From Persicaria tinctoria (lineage: Eukaryota; Streptophyta; Magnoliopsida; Caryophyllales; Polygonaceae): a stretch of DNA of 64,000 nucleotides. The DNA is taken from assembly GCA_037127255.1 (NCBI GenBank), contig JBANSL010000008.1, forward strand, positions 39,383,373 to 39,447,372, written 5' to 3'. This document shows positions 32,261-44,126 of the stretch, in pieces. How positions within the stretch are numbered: the first letter of the stretch is position 1; each line of letters begins with the position of its first letter. The position numbers were made by a program, and so were the translations under genes. The notes beneath the pieces were generated by a model that worked only from the letters and a program-made list of their open reading frames with translations, had not been told where the DNA came from and made no database searches.

Positions 32261-33131
32261 TGATACGGGGTTAGCCGTGTGATGGTCCGATCTTCGACAA
32301 CAAGCAAGAACTGAACAAGAAACACAAGAACTTAATCAAGAACGATCAAGAACAATAAAAGACGCAGCAAGACTCAACAAGAAAGATGAAAGACTCGACA
32401 AAGATTCCAAGAACAAAGGCTGCACTTGAAATCGACAATAACAAGAACAAGACTCGATTAAAGAAAGTTGCAAGAATCGAAAGACACGACCTGATATGGA
32501 CTGAGTCGATCTATGCAGAACAAGATAAAGACCCCAGACTTCCGTAGAAGGTAGGAACCAATATTAATGACTACACAACCCGCCTCTACAACCCTACACA
32601 ATCAAGCGGACAACTTGAAGGCACAAGCTAGATCAATACCAATAGTTTCAATTGAAGAGCACAGCTCTATTCAATCGACAAACACTCATTGTGTTTCACA
32701 CAACTTTGAGAGAACTAATTCTATTCATGAAAATCCAACTGAATTACAATGTAGGAATTGAAATATATAGATCTCTAGGGGCTGTTGGGCCGATTTATCT
32801 AAAGGAATTAATAAAACTAATAACTTGAGAAATTAATAAAATAACATCTAAAGTTTCCTAAAATAACTTAAGTAAGGAAGTTGCTAAAATAGGAAATAAA
32901 CATAATGTTCCAAAACTTAACAAAATCCCGTCAAAACCAGCAGCAGCTCAAAGAATGTTCCAAAACTTGAATCCGTACGACTCATTTTACAGAGACGTCG
33001 AAAAGCTGTCAAGTTGCTGGACGAATGTAAAAACGCCAAGCTTCCACCTTTGGACCTTCTCCCATGGTGGAGCCTTCTTCTTCCTCTTGATAAGGACATC
33101 ATCCGAAGGTGTCTTGGATGGTCCTGCATCA
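32261..33131 (-). repeat. Solo LTR-B variant, TSD CAAAG
   Basis: 871 bp from TGATACGGGG to GGTCCTGCATCA, flanked on both sides by CAAAG. No internal region. The U3 still encodes a DAGPSKTPSDD...IKRKKKAPPWEKV tail in the LTR-start frame. Inserted next to the Athila-type primer site. Confidence 0.92.
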
Positions 33132-33136
33132 CAAAG

Positions 33137-34473
33137 AAACAAAGACAGAAATAACCAACGAAAGCAGGAATAAAGGCAAAGACAAAAGCTTGTCGATCTC
33201 GACAAAACAGAACTCGAGATCGACTAAAGACAACGATGACAGAAACTTCAGAATCGACAACAGAAACTCGATCCAAACAACACGTAACTCGATCTCGACT
33301 AACAGCCAACTCGAGATCGACTAAAACTGCTCTAGATCGACAACAAAACAGAAACTATAAATTTGCAACTTCGAACACAGAACCCAGATTTCGGACGAAA
33401 TAAACTCAATATATAAAAAGACTTCCAAAGCCAGGGTATCAACACCACAACGATTACCATGCAAAGTAATACATAAAGGCATAAAATATCATGCTTTCCA
33501 TCAAAATAACTTTCGTTATTAACAAATAGGAATATAGAGGCTTTCGCATAAACCCTAATTGTTAGTAACCCTTTTTCACATATAATACCCAAGTTGCATT
33601 AAGATCACTTTCGCTTCAATAACACAAACAAGGATCACCTTCAACTCTCGCAAAAGAATCATGCTCATAGGGATAGAAGACGAATTGCATAACAAGATCA
33701 AACCTTTAACGCACCACCTCACATGGGCACCGTCGGGCTCACCCCAGCCCCCGAAGTGGGTGGACTACTCGCTCTTCATTATCAAGAAACTCATTAATAA
33801 ACAAAAGAAACTAACTTGCATTAAAATAAACCAAAAAGAGCTTACAACCCAACAAGCCAAATCCGATTTCGCCTTTCCACCTTGCTCGCCACAAACTCTC
33901 TCTCTCTCTCTCTATGAAACTACTTACTTGTTCTCTCTGAAATTGAATGATGAAAAACCAGCCCCTATAGCTTTATTTATAGCCTTCTACTCCTTTCTAT
34001 TCAAGGATAGAATATCTCTATTTTTATTTAAATCTATATCTAAAAGCTTAATGATAAATAAATGCGATAAAGGAATTAAATCTAAAAGGAAAATTATATA
34101 TATAGTAGGTAAATCTTCCATGTGTTGATAAGTCTTCTCTCCATAGATAGATGTTGATAGATCTCGGCCAAACTCGAATTCCTTCGGCTCCAAGGACTCC
34201 CAAAGCGCGTAGGACAGCAAACCGCGTAACGCGGCTTCGGACACGGTTTCCTCGATCCCGACTACAGCTACTCGATATCGAGTAAGATGGTCGTCGACTA
34301 TGGCTCGGCTGGGCTTCTCGGGTAGCTGGTACTCGATCCGGCTAAGACAGGCTCCACAGGTTTCGTCAAGATCGGGTAATTCTTGATACGGCTTCTCGAC
34401 CTGGCTCAACTCCTCGACTCTGGACATGGCATCAGGGTTTGTCGATCTCGACCAGGTTATATGAGAATGAATC
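33137..34473 (-). repeat. 5' LTR (E-like) of the Athila-like element
   Basis: The part from 33198 is the right-hand copy of the segment at 26774-28055, and it lies upstream of the tRNA-Asp primer site in element sense. Numerous TCGATCTCGA words, a (TC)n tract at about 33898-33913 and no recognised protein; the 146-codon frame 33987-34427 is probably chance. The LTR start (right end) is not clear because LTR-C sits there. Confidence 0.65.
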
Positions 34474-36362
34474 TGATGTGATCACACCTAGGATCAATCA
34501 AGAAGCTAGACCTACCAAAGCTCCAAATGAGCAGCCTCTCGGATCCATCACTCGAGCTCGGGCAAGACGTCTTCAAGCCGGCCTTCTTCAAGGACTCTTA
34601 ACCATTTCCATAAACTATGAAGATCAAGGTCAATCATTCACAAGTTTACAACAAATTGAAGATCGCAACCCGCAGCCCAAGAAGCCCGGAAATGCCTCGG
34701 TTCCCGCTATTTATTATGGAGCCAAATCTGATTCAAATTCAAACTTCTCATGCATTTAAAGGCACATTGGGAAGAGAAGACATCATGGAATACATCCCCC
34801 ATGCAGCTGGTGGTTTTGTGCAGAGAGCAACTTCCAAGATTGCATTTTATGCAAGCCACCTTTTTCCCAAGCATTCACAAGTTATCCACAAACTTGCTCT
34901 ATATTACTCAGCCCTTATGGCCATTAGAGGGCACGAAATTTATCATCAAAAACCAGGTTTATACCCTTTGTTTGAAGCTTGAAAACTTCATCTCCTTCGT
35001 GAGTGATACGGGGTTAGCCGTAGGTTGGTCCGATCTTCGACAACAAGCAAGAACTGAACAAGACAAACAAGAACTCGATCAAGATCAATCAAGAACAGCA
35101 AGATTCGATTCAAGAAATAACCAAGATTGATCAAGAATCTCAAGAACGCAGCAAGAACAAAGAAAGACTCAAAGAAACTCGACAAGAATGCCAAGATTCG
35201 ACCAAGAACTTGCAAGAACACCAAGATCCAAAGGCTGGACTCAATGTCGACTCAAAGAAATAACAAAGACTCGATAAAGATAGTAAAGACTCGAAATTTA
35301 AGATGCAAGAATTGAAAGACACGACCTGATAAGGACTGAGTCGATCTATGCAGCGCAAGATAAAGACCCCAGGCCTCCTCAGAGGGTAGGAACCAATACC
35401 AATGCCTACACAACCCGCCTCTACAATCCGACACAATCAAGCGGACAACTTGAAGCACCAGAAGGGGGCTTGTGAAAACTAGGATCACCAAGTCTTGCGA
35501 AGTTGATGAACACAAAGCAAACCAAGCTGAGATTATCAATCGGTTGAGATCGCGAAGAGCACAGCTCTATTCGGCCTGATCTCTCTCTCTAAGGTGTTTC
35601 ACACGTTTTGAGAAGTAAGATTTCAATTATCAATGTTCCCATTGAATTACAAAGAAGAAAACGAAATATATAGGCCATAAGGCTGATGATGGCCGGCCCT
35701 TATTGATAGAATAAGATAGATCTACTAACTAATGGGCTTTAAAATAAATCTAAGAACAAAAATAAATAAGGTTCCTAAAAAGAATGATTTAAAAAGCCCA
35801 ATTCAGCCCAATAATGTTCATAAGCTGATATTAGACATAACACTTAGGAAAATTCGGTCTAAGCATTGTCTAAGGTGGCTCGGCCTCTTCATGCACTCCA
35901 ATGCACATATATGTCTTCAATGTAGGCTCGGGGAGTTGAACCTTGCTCGAGAACAAAGCATGACCCACAAAGTTGAATGAGTCTCTCTGAAGCTTCTTAG
36001 CTCTAGCTCGAGTCATTGGCCCTTCTCCAAGTATAATGGGTGTGTCTGGAGCTGTAGAAGATGGTCCCGCATCAGTGAGTCATATCGAAGGTCAGATCTT
36101 GTATTTTCGGTGCGTAATATCCGTTTGTACTTGATCTTTGTTCAAGAACTTGTGGTGAGTCATATCCACTTGTTTTTGTTCACCTATCCTTTATAAAATT
36201 CAGTTTGTTTTCCCCTAAATCTGAGTTTTATCATTATCCCAAAAATACCAAAAATATTCCACCGAAATCCATCTCTATCATCTATCTTCCACCGGCTGAT
36301 TCGAGGCTTGTTCGGACTTACTTTGTACTGAGATTTAAGGATCCTCAAGGGGAAACTCATCA
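34474..36362 (+). repeat. Solo LTR-C, TSD GAATC, split by LTR-A
   Basis: 34474-35003 and 36080-36362 together give about 813 bp of LTR-C (TGATGTGATCAC to GGGGAAACTCATCA). GAATC flanks both outer ends. The first part keeps the Pol tail frame with [11 protein letters not shown]. Confidence 0.93.
35004..36074 (-). repeat. Solo LTR-A, TSD GTGAG
   Basis: 1071 bp, same length as and nearly identical to 11338-12408, flanked by GTGAG at 34999-35003 and 36075-36079. It has no internal region, so it formed by LTR-LTR recombination. Confidence 0.95.
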
Positions 36363-36452
36363 GAATCTAAGATATTGAGAGTTTTAATTTCTTCCCCTGT
36401 ATGACAATTAAAAGTATTGCTTGAGGATAAGCAAGCTTAAGTATGGGGTGTT
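36363..36452 (+). other. Internal 3' end and purine tract before LTR-E
   Basis: GCTTGAGGATAAGCAAGC and AAGTATGGGGTGTT precede the LTR-E start. The arrangement mirrors 25332-25396 and shows LTR-E here is a 3' LTR on the plus strand. Confidence 0.6.
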
Positions 36453-36657
36453 TGTTGTGAGCCTATTTTGCCATGTTTTACACCTACTTTTATATCGATC
36501 TGCATGCATTTCATGCATTTAGGCTAGAATAATACATAATTTGTGTAGTTTATGTTTATTTGCAATATGTGGAGGTCTAAACAAGTTTTTGTTATATTTC
36601 ACAGAAATCAGACGCACTTTGGAGCTTAAAGAAAAGTCATGAAGAAGCTAAGGATGG

Positions 36658-37718
36658 TGATGCGGGACCATCCAAGCCATCATCAACGACACCTCCGGAC
36701 ACACCTATGATTCGAGATTATGAGGATGATGTCCTTCTCAAGAGGAAGAAGAAGGCTCCACCATGGGAAGAAGTCCCAAGGTGCAAGCTTGGATTAAATG
36801 ACGTTTTGGTTCGTTCATAGTCATTTGACAGCTTTTCGACGTCTCTGTAAAATGGGTCGTACGGATTCAATATTTATCGGATTGAGGCGTGCCATACCTT
36901 GTTGGAACGAGGACGAAGAGATCTACAACTTTGCTGTTGAAGGTTTTTCCAGATTCGACCTCGAGATTGGACGAAAATGCACATCTTTGCAAGCTGTCAC
37001 TGTTTTGACGGGAATGGATCCTATTAGGCCGAAATTGGGCTTTTCTACATGTTATTTTTAGAGACCTTATTTACTTATGTTTTAGGTGTTTAATTTAGTT
37101 GTTTATTTTATTCACTTAAACCGGCCCATCAGGCTTTAGAGTAGTCTATATATTTCGATTTCATACATTTGTAAACATTCAGCTTTCAATGAATAGAATT
37201 AGTTCTCTCAAACTTGTGTGAAACACATTGAGTGATGTTGATCCAACTAGAGCTGTGCTCGTTGATCACGAATTGGTATCTATCTCAGCTTGGTTTGCTT
37301 TGTGTTCATCAACTTCGCAAGACTTGGTGATCCTAGTATCCACGGGCCCCTCCTTGTGCCTCCAAGTTGTCCGCTTGGTAGTGTAGGGTTGTAGAGGCGG
37401 GTTATATAGTCATTGGTATTGGTTCCTACCCTCTGAGGAGGCCTGGGGTCTTTATCTTGTTCTATATAGATCGACTCAGTCCATATCAGGTCGTGTCTTT
37501 CAATTCTTGCTCTTGAATTTCGAGTCTTGCATCTTTCTTTAGAGTCTTTGCTGCGTTCTTGGTTTTCTTGATCGATCTTGAACCTTTCTTGGTCGAATCT
37601 TGTTGTTCTTGTTGAGTCTTGAATCGTGTCTTGCTTTCTTGTTCAGTTCTTGCTTCCGTTTCTTTAGTTTCTTGCTTGTTGTCGAAGATCGGACCAACCT
37701 ACGGCTAACCCCGTATCA
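36658..37718 (+). repeat. LTR-B, outer 5' LTR of N2
   Basis: 1061 bp, TGATGCGGGACCATCC to CCCCGTATCA. It has a few differences from the 3' LTR (for example CATTTGTAAAC for CATTGTAAAC). Confidence 0.93.
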
Positions 37719-37721
37719 AAT

Positions 37722-37733
37722 TGGCATCAGAGC
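37722..37733 (+). other. Primer binding site of N2
   Basis: TGGCATCAGAGC, the C-variant of the iMet site. It is followed by a leader stub to about 37825 before LTR sequence resumes. Confidence 0.88.
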
Positions 37734-37825
37734 TTTGGTTTCCGACATCATGATTGAGTCTTTTTTCTTTTCTAAACATAAAATCCACAAAAAAGAGTCC
37801 TTTTCTTGTTTTGGGTATTTCCATT

Positions 37826-38090
37826 CTTGCATTCAATTTCGAGTCTTTATCTATCTTTGTCGAGTCTTTATTGTTCTTGTTGCTGTCTTGCGTCGTTCTT
37901 GGAGTTCTTGATCAATTCTTGGTCGAGTTCTTGAAGTCTTGCTGCGTTCTTGTTGAGTCTTGATCGATCTTGCTTGTTTCTTGATCGATTCTTTAAGTTT
38001 CTTTGCTGCGTCAGTTTGAGTTCTTGAGTCTTTCTTGAGTTTCTTGCTTGTTGTCGAAGATCGGACCATCACACGGCTAACCCCGTATCA
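37826..38090 (+). repeat. 3' fragment of an LTR inside N2
   Basis: U5-type sequence (TTTCCATTCTTGCATTC onward) ending GGACCATCACACGGCTAACCCCGTATCA. It joins a leader stub on the left and, after AAT only, the next LTR start on the right. U3 is missing. Confidence 0.85.
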
Positions 38091-38093
38091 AAT

Positions 38094-39049
38094 TGATGCG
38101 GGACCATCCAAGCCATCATCAACGACACCTCCGGACACACCTATGATTCGAGATTATGAGGATGATGTCCTTCTCAAGAGGAAGAAGAAGGCTCCACCAT
38201 GGGAAGAAGTCCCAAGGTGCAAGCTTGGATTAAATGACGTTTTGGTTCGTTCATAGTCATTTGACAGCTTTTCGACGTCTCTGTAAAATGGGTCGTACGG
38301 ATTCAATATTTATCGGATTGAGGCGTGCCATACCTTGTTGGAACGAGGACGAAGAGATCTACAACTTTGTTGTTGAAGGTTTTTCCAGATTCGACCTCGA
38401 GATTGGACGAAAATGCACATCTTTGCAAGCTGTCACTGTTTTGACGGGAATGGATCCTATTAGGCCGAAATTGGGCTTTTCTACATGTTATTTTTAGAGA
38501 CCTTATTTACTTATGTTTTAGGTGTTTAATTTAGTTGTTTATTTTATTCACTTAAACCGGCCCATCAGGCTTTAGAGTAGTCTATATATTTCGATTTCAT
38601 ACATTGTAAACATTCAGCTTTCAATGAATAGAATTAGTTCTCTCAAGCTTGTGTGAAACACATTGAGTGATGTTGATCCAACTAGAGCTGTGCTCGTTGA
38701 TCACGAATTGGTATCTATCTCAGCTTGGTTTGCTTTGTGTTCATCAACTTCGCAAGACTTGGTGATCCTAGTATCCACGGGCCCCCTCCTTGTGCCTCCA
38801 AGTTGTCCGCTTGGTTGTGTAGGGTTGTAGAGGCGGGTTATATAGTCATTGGTATTGGTTCCTACCCTCTGAGGAGGCCTGGGGTCTTTATCTTGTTCTA
38901 TATAGATCGACTCAGTCCATATCAGGTCGTGTCTTTCAATTCTTGCTCTTGAATTTCGAGTCTTGCATCTTTCTTTAGAGTCTTTGCTGCGTTCTTGGTT
39001 TTCTTGATCGATCTTGAACCTTTCTTGGTCGAATCTTGTTGTTCTTGTT
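38094..39049 (+). repeat. Internal LTR-B of N2, end and PBS deleted
   Basis: 956 bp from TGATGCGGG. At about 39042-39049 it jumps from GTTCTTGTT of U5 to TTGGTCTTTTACTTC of the leader, losing the last 105 bases or so of the LTR and the PBS. The joint lies in a shared CTTGTT word. Confidence 0.85.
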
Positions 39050-40263
39050 TTGGTCTTTTACTTCTTGCATTCTTTTTGATTAATTTACTAATCTTGAGTT
39101 TGTGATTGTTTGTGGTTGCATAGCCTAAACACAAAGCCTAGCCGAGACCAGTGGAGTCGACCACAAGTGTGCACAGCCCCTGCTGTGTACTCTAACCGCC
39201 GACGGCAGCCCTAGCTGTCCCCATAAGTCCTTGCTTGGCCGACTCTACCACCACAGAAAGAGCAAACCCTAGTTTGTTATCTTTCTATCCTTTTGTTTAT
39301 CTATTCTATCTTTGGGAATTTTGATTTATCTTTTATCCATTGCCTAAAATCAGATTTTATTAAGTTGTTGGATATTAATTTCCATTATATCTATCAACTA
39401 TCTAAAAAGGCACAAGATAGATCTTATTACCTAAATTAGCCATTCTATCTATATCTTTGCATTAGGGCTGAATTTTGTTATCTTTTCACCACTTTCATCA
39501 AATTTTCGAGTCCTATACACTATTTTGAGTCTTTTCTTGCATTAGTTTCAGATTTGGAAAAAAAAAAAAAAAAAGAGAAAAACAGATCCGAAAATGGAAA
39601 ACAAAAGGAGAGAAGGAAGTGTTTGTTAGTTGTTGTTGATCTAGTGCAAGAAAACTCCCAAGGACTAATTGGTGAACCTTTTCTCAGCCCTAATCGATAC
39701 CCATATTCCCAAACACATACCTCCACAAAATTCTAAATTGAAGCGCTACCTTGCAACTACAACATCATAATTTAAGGTTTTCAATCAAAAGAGGTAAATT
39801 TCCAAGTTTTTCTTTATTTTTCTCTCTTTTCTATTTGTGTCGAGTACTCTATTGCATTAGTCGAGTACTGTTTGTGTGTGTGTCGAAGAGATCTCCCCCT
39901 GGTCGAGTTCTCTCTTGTATTGATCGAGTTGTTTGTATGAGTGTCGAGTGATCTCAGCCCTGCCGAGTGATCTCTTTGTTGTGTCGAGTTGATTCATTGC
40001 AATTTCCCATCTGTTTTGCTTGAATCTAAGTGTATTGCTTACATCGAGTGCTCTACAACCCTTGTTGAGTACTCTTCTGCGTTGTTTCAGTCACTACATA
40101 CTTTGATTGCTTAGTTTTTGCTTGGTTGTTGATTTGCCCAAAGCGGATTGCCCCAACAAGCGTGACATACCAATTAGAGAGGGAGTGTGAGCGAAACACA
40201 TTGTGAGCTGTTTATATTTTATCTAACCGTTTACATAGTTCCTTGTTTCTTGTCTTTGTTGCA
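39050..40263 (+). other. N2 leader
   Basis: Leader like that of N1: an A run near 39557-39574, TCGAGT array at about 39838-40070 and the conserved GGATTGCCCCAACAAGCG / GTGAGCGAAACACA block at about 40126-40207. Confidence 0.75.
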
Positions 40264-41226
40264 ATGTCTACTAACCAGGGCAACGACTGGTACAATACCG
40301 TCATGGAGAAGTTAGCTAAGATAGATAAAAGCTTGACGGCAATAGAGCTTCAGCGTTTTGGCTCTAAAACGGTGTTTGGACAAGGAGTCCCACCTAGAGA
40401 TGAAGTTCCACCAATTAAAAGGGAAGAAACTCATCCTATTCCTCCTAATAATGCTATTCAACATCATGTTTCTTCTAGCATAGATGCTTCTTTTATTGCT
40501 GAAACTGTAGAGCATATTGAAAATGATCAAGTTCTTAATTTACTTGCCTGTAATGAAAATGGTTGCATTGAATATGAGCCTGATGATTCTTTGATGAATT
40601 TAGATGTTCAACCTATGCCTTGTGATGATAATCAAAGAGCGTATTTATGTCATACTAAATGCTTGGAAAAAGGCAATGTTTCTAATATGATCATTGATGG
40701 TACAAATTCTTCTACTATTGCTAGCCTTCAATTAATTGAAAATTCAGCCTTGAAAAAGGATGAAAACTTGCTAGTTTTGGATGGAAACTTAGGGATTAAT
40801 GACCAAGCTCAAGTGCATATTAAGTTAGAACATCATGAAGATGACATGAAATATGAATTATGCACTAATAAAGTTTCTTTTCTTGATTTTGTAGATGAAG
40901 CTGAGACAATAACCATCGAGGAGTGGTCAATCTCTACACCAATCGTTCTTGAGATGGATTTCCATGGGCATATGTTGTTCGATCCAGGAGCTCGTGTGGC
41001 TGCATGTGCGGAATCATATATGACCTTGGATTCGAGGACGAATCCTTTTCAAGAAAGGGAGATTGATGCGGGACCATCCAAGCCATCATCAACGACACCT
41101 CCGGACACACCTATGATTCGAGATTATGAGGATGATGTCCTTCTCAAGAGGAAGAAGAAGGCTCCACCATGGGAAGAAGTCCCAAGGTGCAAGCTTGGAT
41201 TAAATGACGTTTTGGTTCGTTCATAG
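40264..41226 (+). CDS. Capsid-less B-element protein of N2
   Basis: 320 codons from ATG 40264 (MSTNQGNDWYN, similar to the A Gag start). Capsid and CCHC knuckle are missing. The frame passes directly to a protease remnant (ECLEKG-like CLEKGNVSNMIIDG then TNSST, where A has DGGSCCN), then EHHEDDMKYE, a short integrase-end remnant (LDSRTNPFQE) and, from 41064, the LTR-encoded tail with KRKKKAPPWEEV. No catalytic function is expected. The same frame is open in N3 with only scattered substitutions. Function unknown; it may be translated only incidentally. Confidence 0.65.
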   Translation: MSTNQGNDWYNTVMEKLAKIDKSLTAIELQRFGSKTVFGQGVPPRDEVPPIKREETHPIPPNNAIQHHVSSSIDASFIAETVEHIENDQVLNLLACNENGCIEYEPDDSLMNLDVQPMPCDDNQRAYLCHTKCLEKGNVSNMIIDGTNSSTIASLQLIENSALKKDENLLVLDGNLGINDQAQVHIKLEHHEDDMKYELCTNKVSFLDFVDEAETITIEEWSISTPIVLEMDFHGHMLFDPGARVAACAESYMTLDSRTNPFQEREIDAGPSKPSSTTPPDTPMIRDYEDDVLLKRKKKAPPWEEVPRCKLGLNDVLVRS

Positions 41227-41732
41227 TCATTTGACAGCTTTTCGACGTCTCTGTAAAATGGGTCGTACGGATTCAATATTTATCGGATTGAGGCGTGCCA
41301 TACTTTGTTGGAACGAGGACGAAGAGATCTACAACTTTGTTGTTGAAGGTTTTTCCAGATTCGACCTCGAGATTGGACGAAAATGCACATCTTTGCAAGC
41401 TGTCACTGTTTTGACGGGAATGGATCCTATTAGGCCGAAATTGGGCTTTTCTACATGTTATTTTTAGAGACCTTATTTACTTATGTTTTAGGTGTTTAAT
41501 TTAGTTGTTTATTTTATTCACTTAAACCGGCCCATCAGGCTTTAGAGTAGTCTATATATTTCGATTTCATACATTGTAAACATTCAGCTTTCAATGAATA
41601 GAATTAGTTCTCTCAAGCTTGTGTGAAACACATTGAGTGATGTTGATCCAACTAGAGCTGTGCTCGTTGATCACGAATCGGTATCTATCTCAGCTTGGTT
41701 TGCTTTGTGTTCATCAACTTCGCAAGACTTGG

Positions 41733-42870
41733 TGATGCGGGACCATCCAAGCCATCATCAACGACACCTCCGGACACACCTATGATTCGAGATTATGAGG
41801 ATGATGTCCTTCTCAAGAGGAAGAAGAAGGCTCCACCATGGGAAGAAGTCCCAAGGTGCAAGCTTGGATTAAATGACGTTTTGGTTCGTTCATAGTCATT
41901 TGACAGCTTTTCGAGGTCTCTGTAAAATGGGTCGTACGGATTCAATATTGATCGGATTGAGGCGTGCCATACCTTGTTGGAACTAGGACGAAGAGATCTA
42001 CAACTTTGCTGTTGAAGGTTTTTCCAGATTCGTCCTATAGCTTGGCCGAAATCCACATTCTTTGAGCTGCTGCTGGTTTTGACGGGATTTTGTTAAGTTT
42101 TGGAACGTTATATTTATTTCCTATTTAGTATTTCTTATACTTCTGTTATTTTAGGAAACTTTAAGGTTATTTTTATTATTTCCATTAGATGTTAGTTTTA
42201 TCTTATTCTATCATCTAACTCGACCCAACAGCCCTGCGTGGCCTATATATTCCGAGTTCTCCTATTGTAATTCAATAAGAACATGATGAATAGAATTTAG
42301 ATCTCTCAAATTGTGTGAAACACATGGAGTGTCTTGTTGATCCAACTAGAGCTGTGCTCGTTGATCATCGAATTGGTTTGTTTTAGCTTGGTTTGCTTTG
42401 CCGTTCATCAACTTCGCAAGACTTGGTGAATCTAGTATCCACAAGCCCCCTTCTGGTGCTTCAAATTGTCCGCTTGATTGTGTCGGATTGTAGAGGCGGG
42501 TTATATAGTCATTGTTGGTATTGGTTCCTACCCTCTGAGGAGGCCTGGGGTCTTTATCTTGTTCTATATAGATCGACTCAGTCCTTATCGGTCGTGTCTT
42601 TATATCAATTTCGAGTCTTTATCAGTTCTTGCATCGAGTCTTGTTCTTTCTTTATTGTCGACATTGAGTTCTTGCTGTTCTTGGTGTTTCTTGGTCGATC
42701 TTGCCCTATCTTGATCGATTCTTGAGAGTCTTGCTGCGTTTCTTTGCTTTCTTGTTGAGTCTTGCATAAATCTTGCATCTTTCTTGTTATTTCTTGCTGC
42801 GTTCTTTAAGTTCTTTATTATTCTTGCTTGTTGTCGAAGATCGGACCAACCTACGGCTAACCCCGTATCA
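41733..42870 (+). repeat. LTR-B, 5' LTR of N3
   Basis: 1138 bp, TGATGCGGG to CCCCGTATCA. The U3 tail frame (KRKKKAPPWEEV) is open here too. Confidence 0.94.
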
Positions 42871-42873
42871 AAT

Positions 42874-42885
42874 TGGCATCAGAGC
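42874..42885 (+). other. Primer binding site of N3
   Basis: TGGCATCAGAGC three bases after the LTR end, the same variant as N2 and A2. Confidence 0.88.
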
Positions 42886-43451
42886 TTTGGTTTCCGACAT
42901 CAAGATTGAGTCTTTTCTTTTCATAAACACAAAAAAACACAAAAATAGAGTCAGTTCTTGTTTTGGTTATTTACTTCTTGCTTTCTTTTTGATTAAATTA
43001 CTAATCTTGTTTGTTTGTGATTGTTGTGGTTGCTTAGCCCAAACACAAAGCCTAGCCGAGACCGTGGAGTCGACCAAGTCAGTGCACACATCTCTTTGTG
43101 TACACCCTAGCCGACGGCACATAGTGTCCCCATAGCCAAAGCTTGGCCGACATTCACCTACCACACAAGATAAAACCCTAGTTTGTTACTTTGTTCTATC
43201 TTTGGAACTTTTGATCTATCTATATCTACTTTTATTTTTATCCATTGCCTATTTAAATTCTGATTTTTGGTGGATTTAATTCATTATATCTATCAAATAT
43301 CTATTAAGGCATAAAGATAGATCCTATTCCCTAAAATAGTCATTCTATCTATATCATTGCATTAGGGCTGGAAATTTTATTTATTCACCACCACTTTCAT
43401 AATTTTCGAGTCCTATCTATTATTTTGAGTCTTTTCTTGCATTAGTTTCAT

Positions 43452-43486
<35 letters not shown>

Positions 43487-44126
43487 TCAGTTTCGAAATT
43501 TCCATTAAAACTTGGACCTAGGAGGATAAAATTCACTAGGGGCAAAAGTAAGTTGAAAAAAAAAAAAAGAGATAGAGTTTGTTGATCTAGTGCAAGAAAG
43601 CTCCCAAGGACGATTGGTGAATCCCTTCTCTCAGCCCTAGTCGACATACCCTATCCCAAACACATACACCTCCACAAAATTGAAACCCTACCCTGCAACT
43701 ACAACGTCATAACTTAAAGGTTTTCAATCAAAAGAGGTAAATTTCCAAGTTTTCTTTTATTTCTCTTTCTTTTTTTTCTTTGTGTCGAGTACATAACAGC
43801 TTGTGTCGAGTGATCTCAGCCCCTGCCGAGTGATCTCTTTGTTGTGTCGAGTTGATTCATTGCAATTTCCCATCTGTTTTGCTTGAATCTAAGTGTATTG
43901 CTTACATCGAGTGCTCTACAACCCTTGTTGAGTACTCTTCTGCGTTGTTTCAGTCACTACATACTTTGATTGCTTAGTTTTTGCTTGGTTGTTGATTTGC
44001 CCAAAGCGGATTGCCCCAACAAGCGTGACATACCAATTAGAGAGGGAGTGTGAGCGAAACACATTGTGAGCTGTTTATATTTCATCTAACCGTTTACATA
44101 GTTCCTTGTTTCTTGTCTTTGTTGCA
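42886..44126 (+). other. N3 leader
   Basis: Closely matches the A1 leader (10069-11322) in its first two thirds, with a long A run at 43457-43483. The TCGAGT array is short (about 43780-43935), followed by the conserved pre-ORF block at about 43990-44070. Confidence 0.75.

Noticed and set aside
36653..38093. TSD between the internal LTR at 38094 and the N2 end
   Set aside because: The 5-mer before 38094 is CAAAT and that after 46458 is GATGG; only the outer LTR at 36658 pairs with it.
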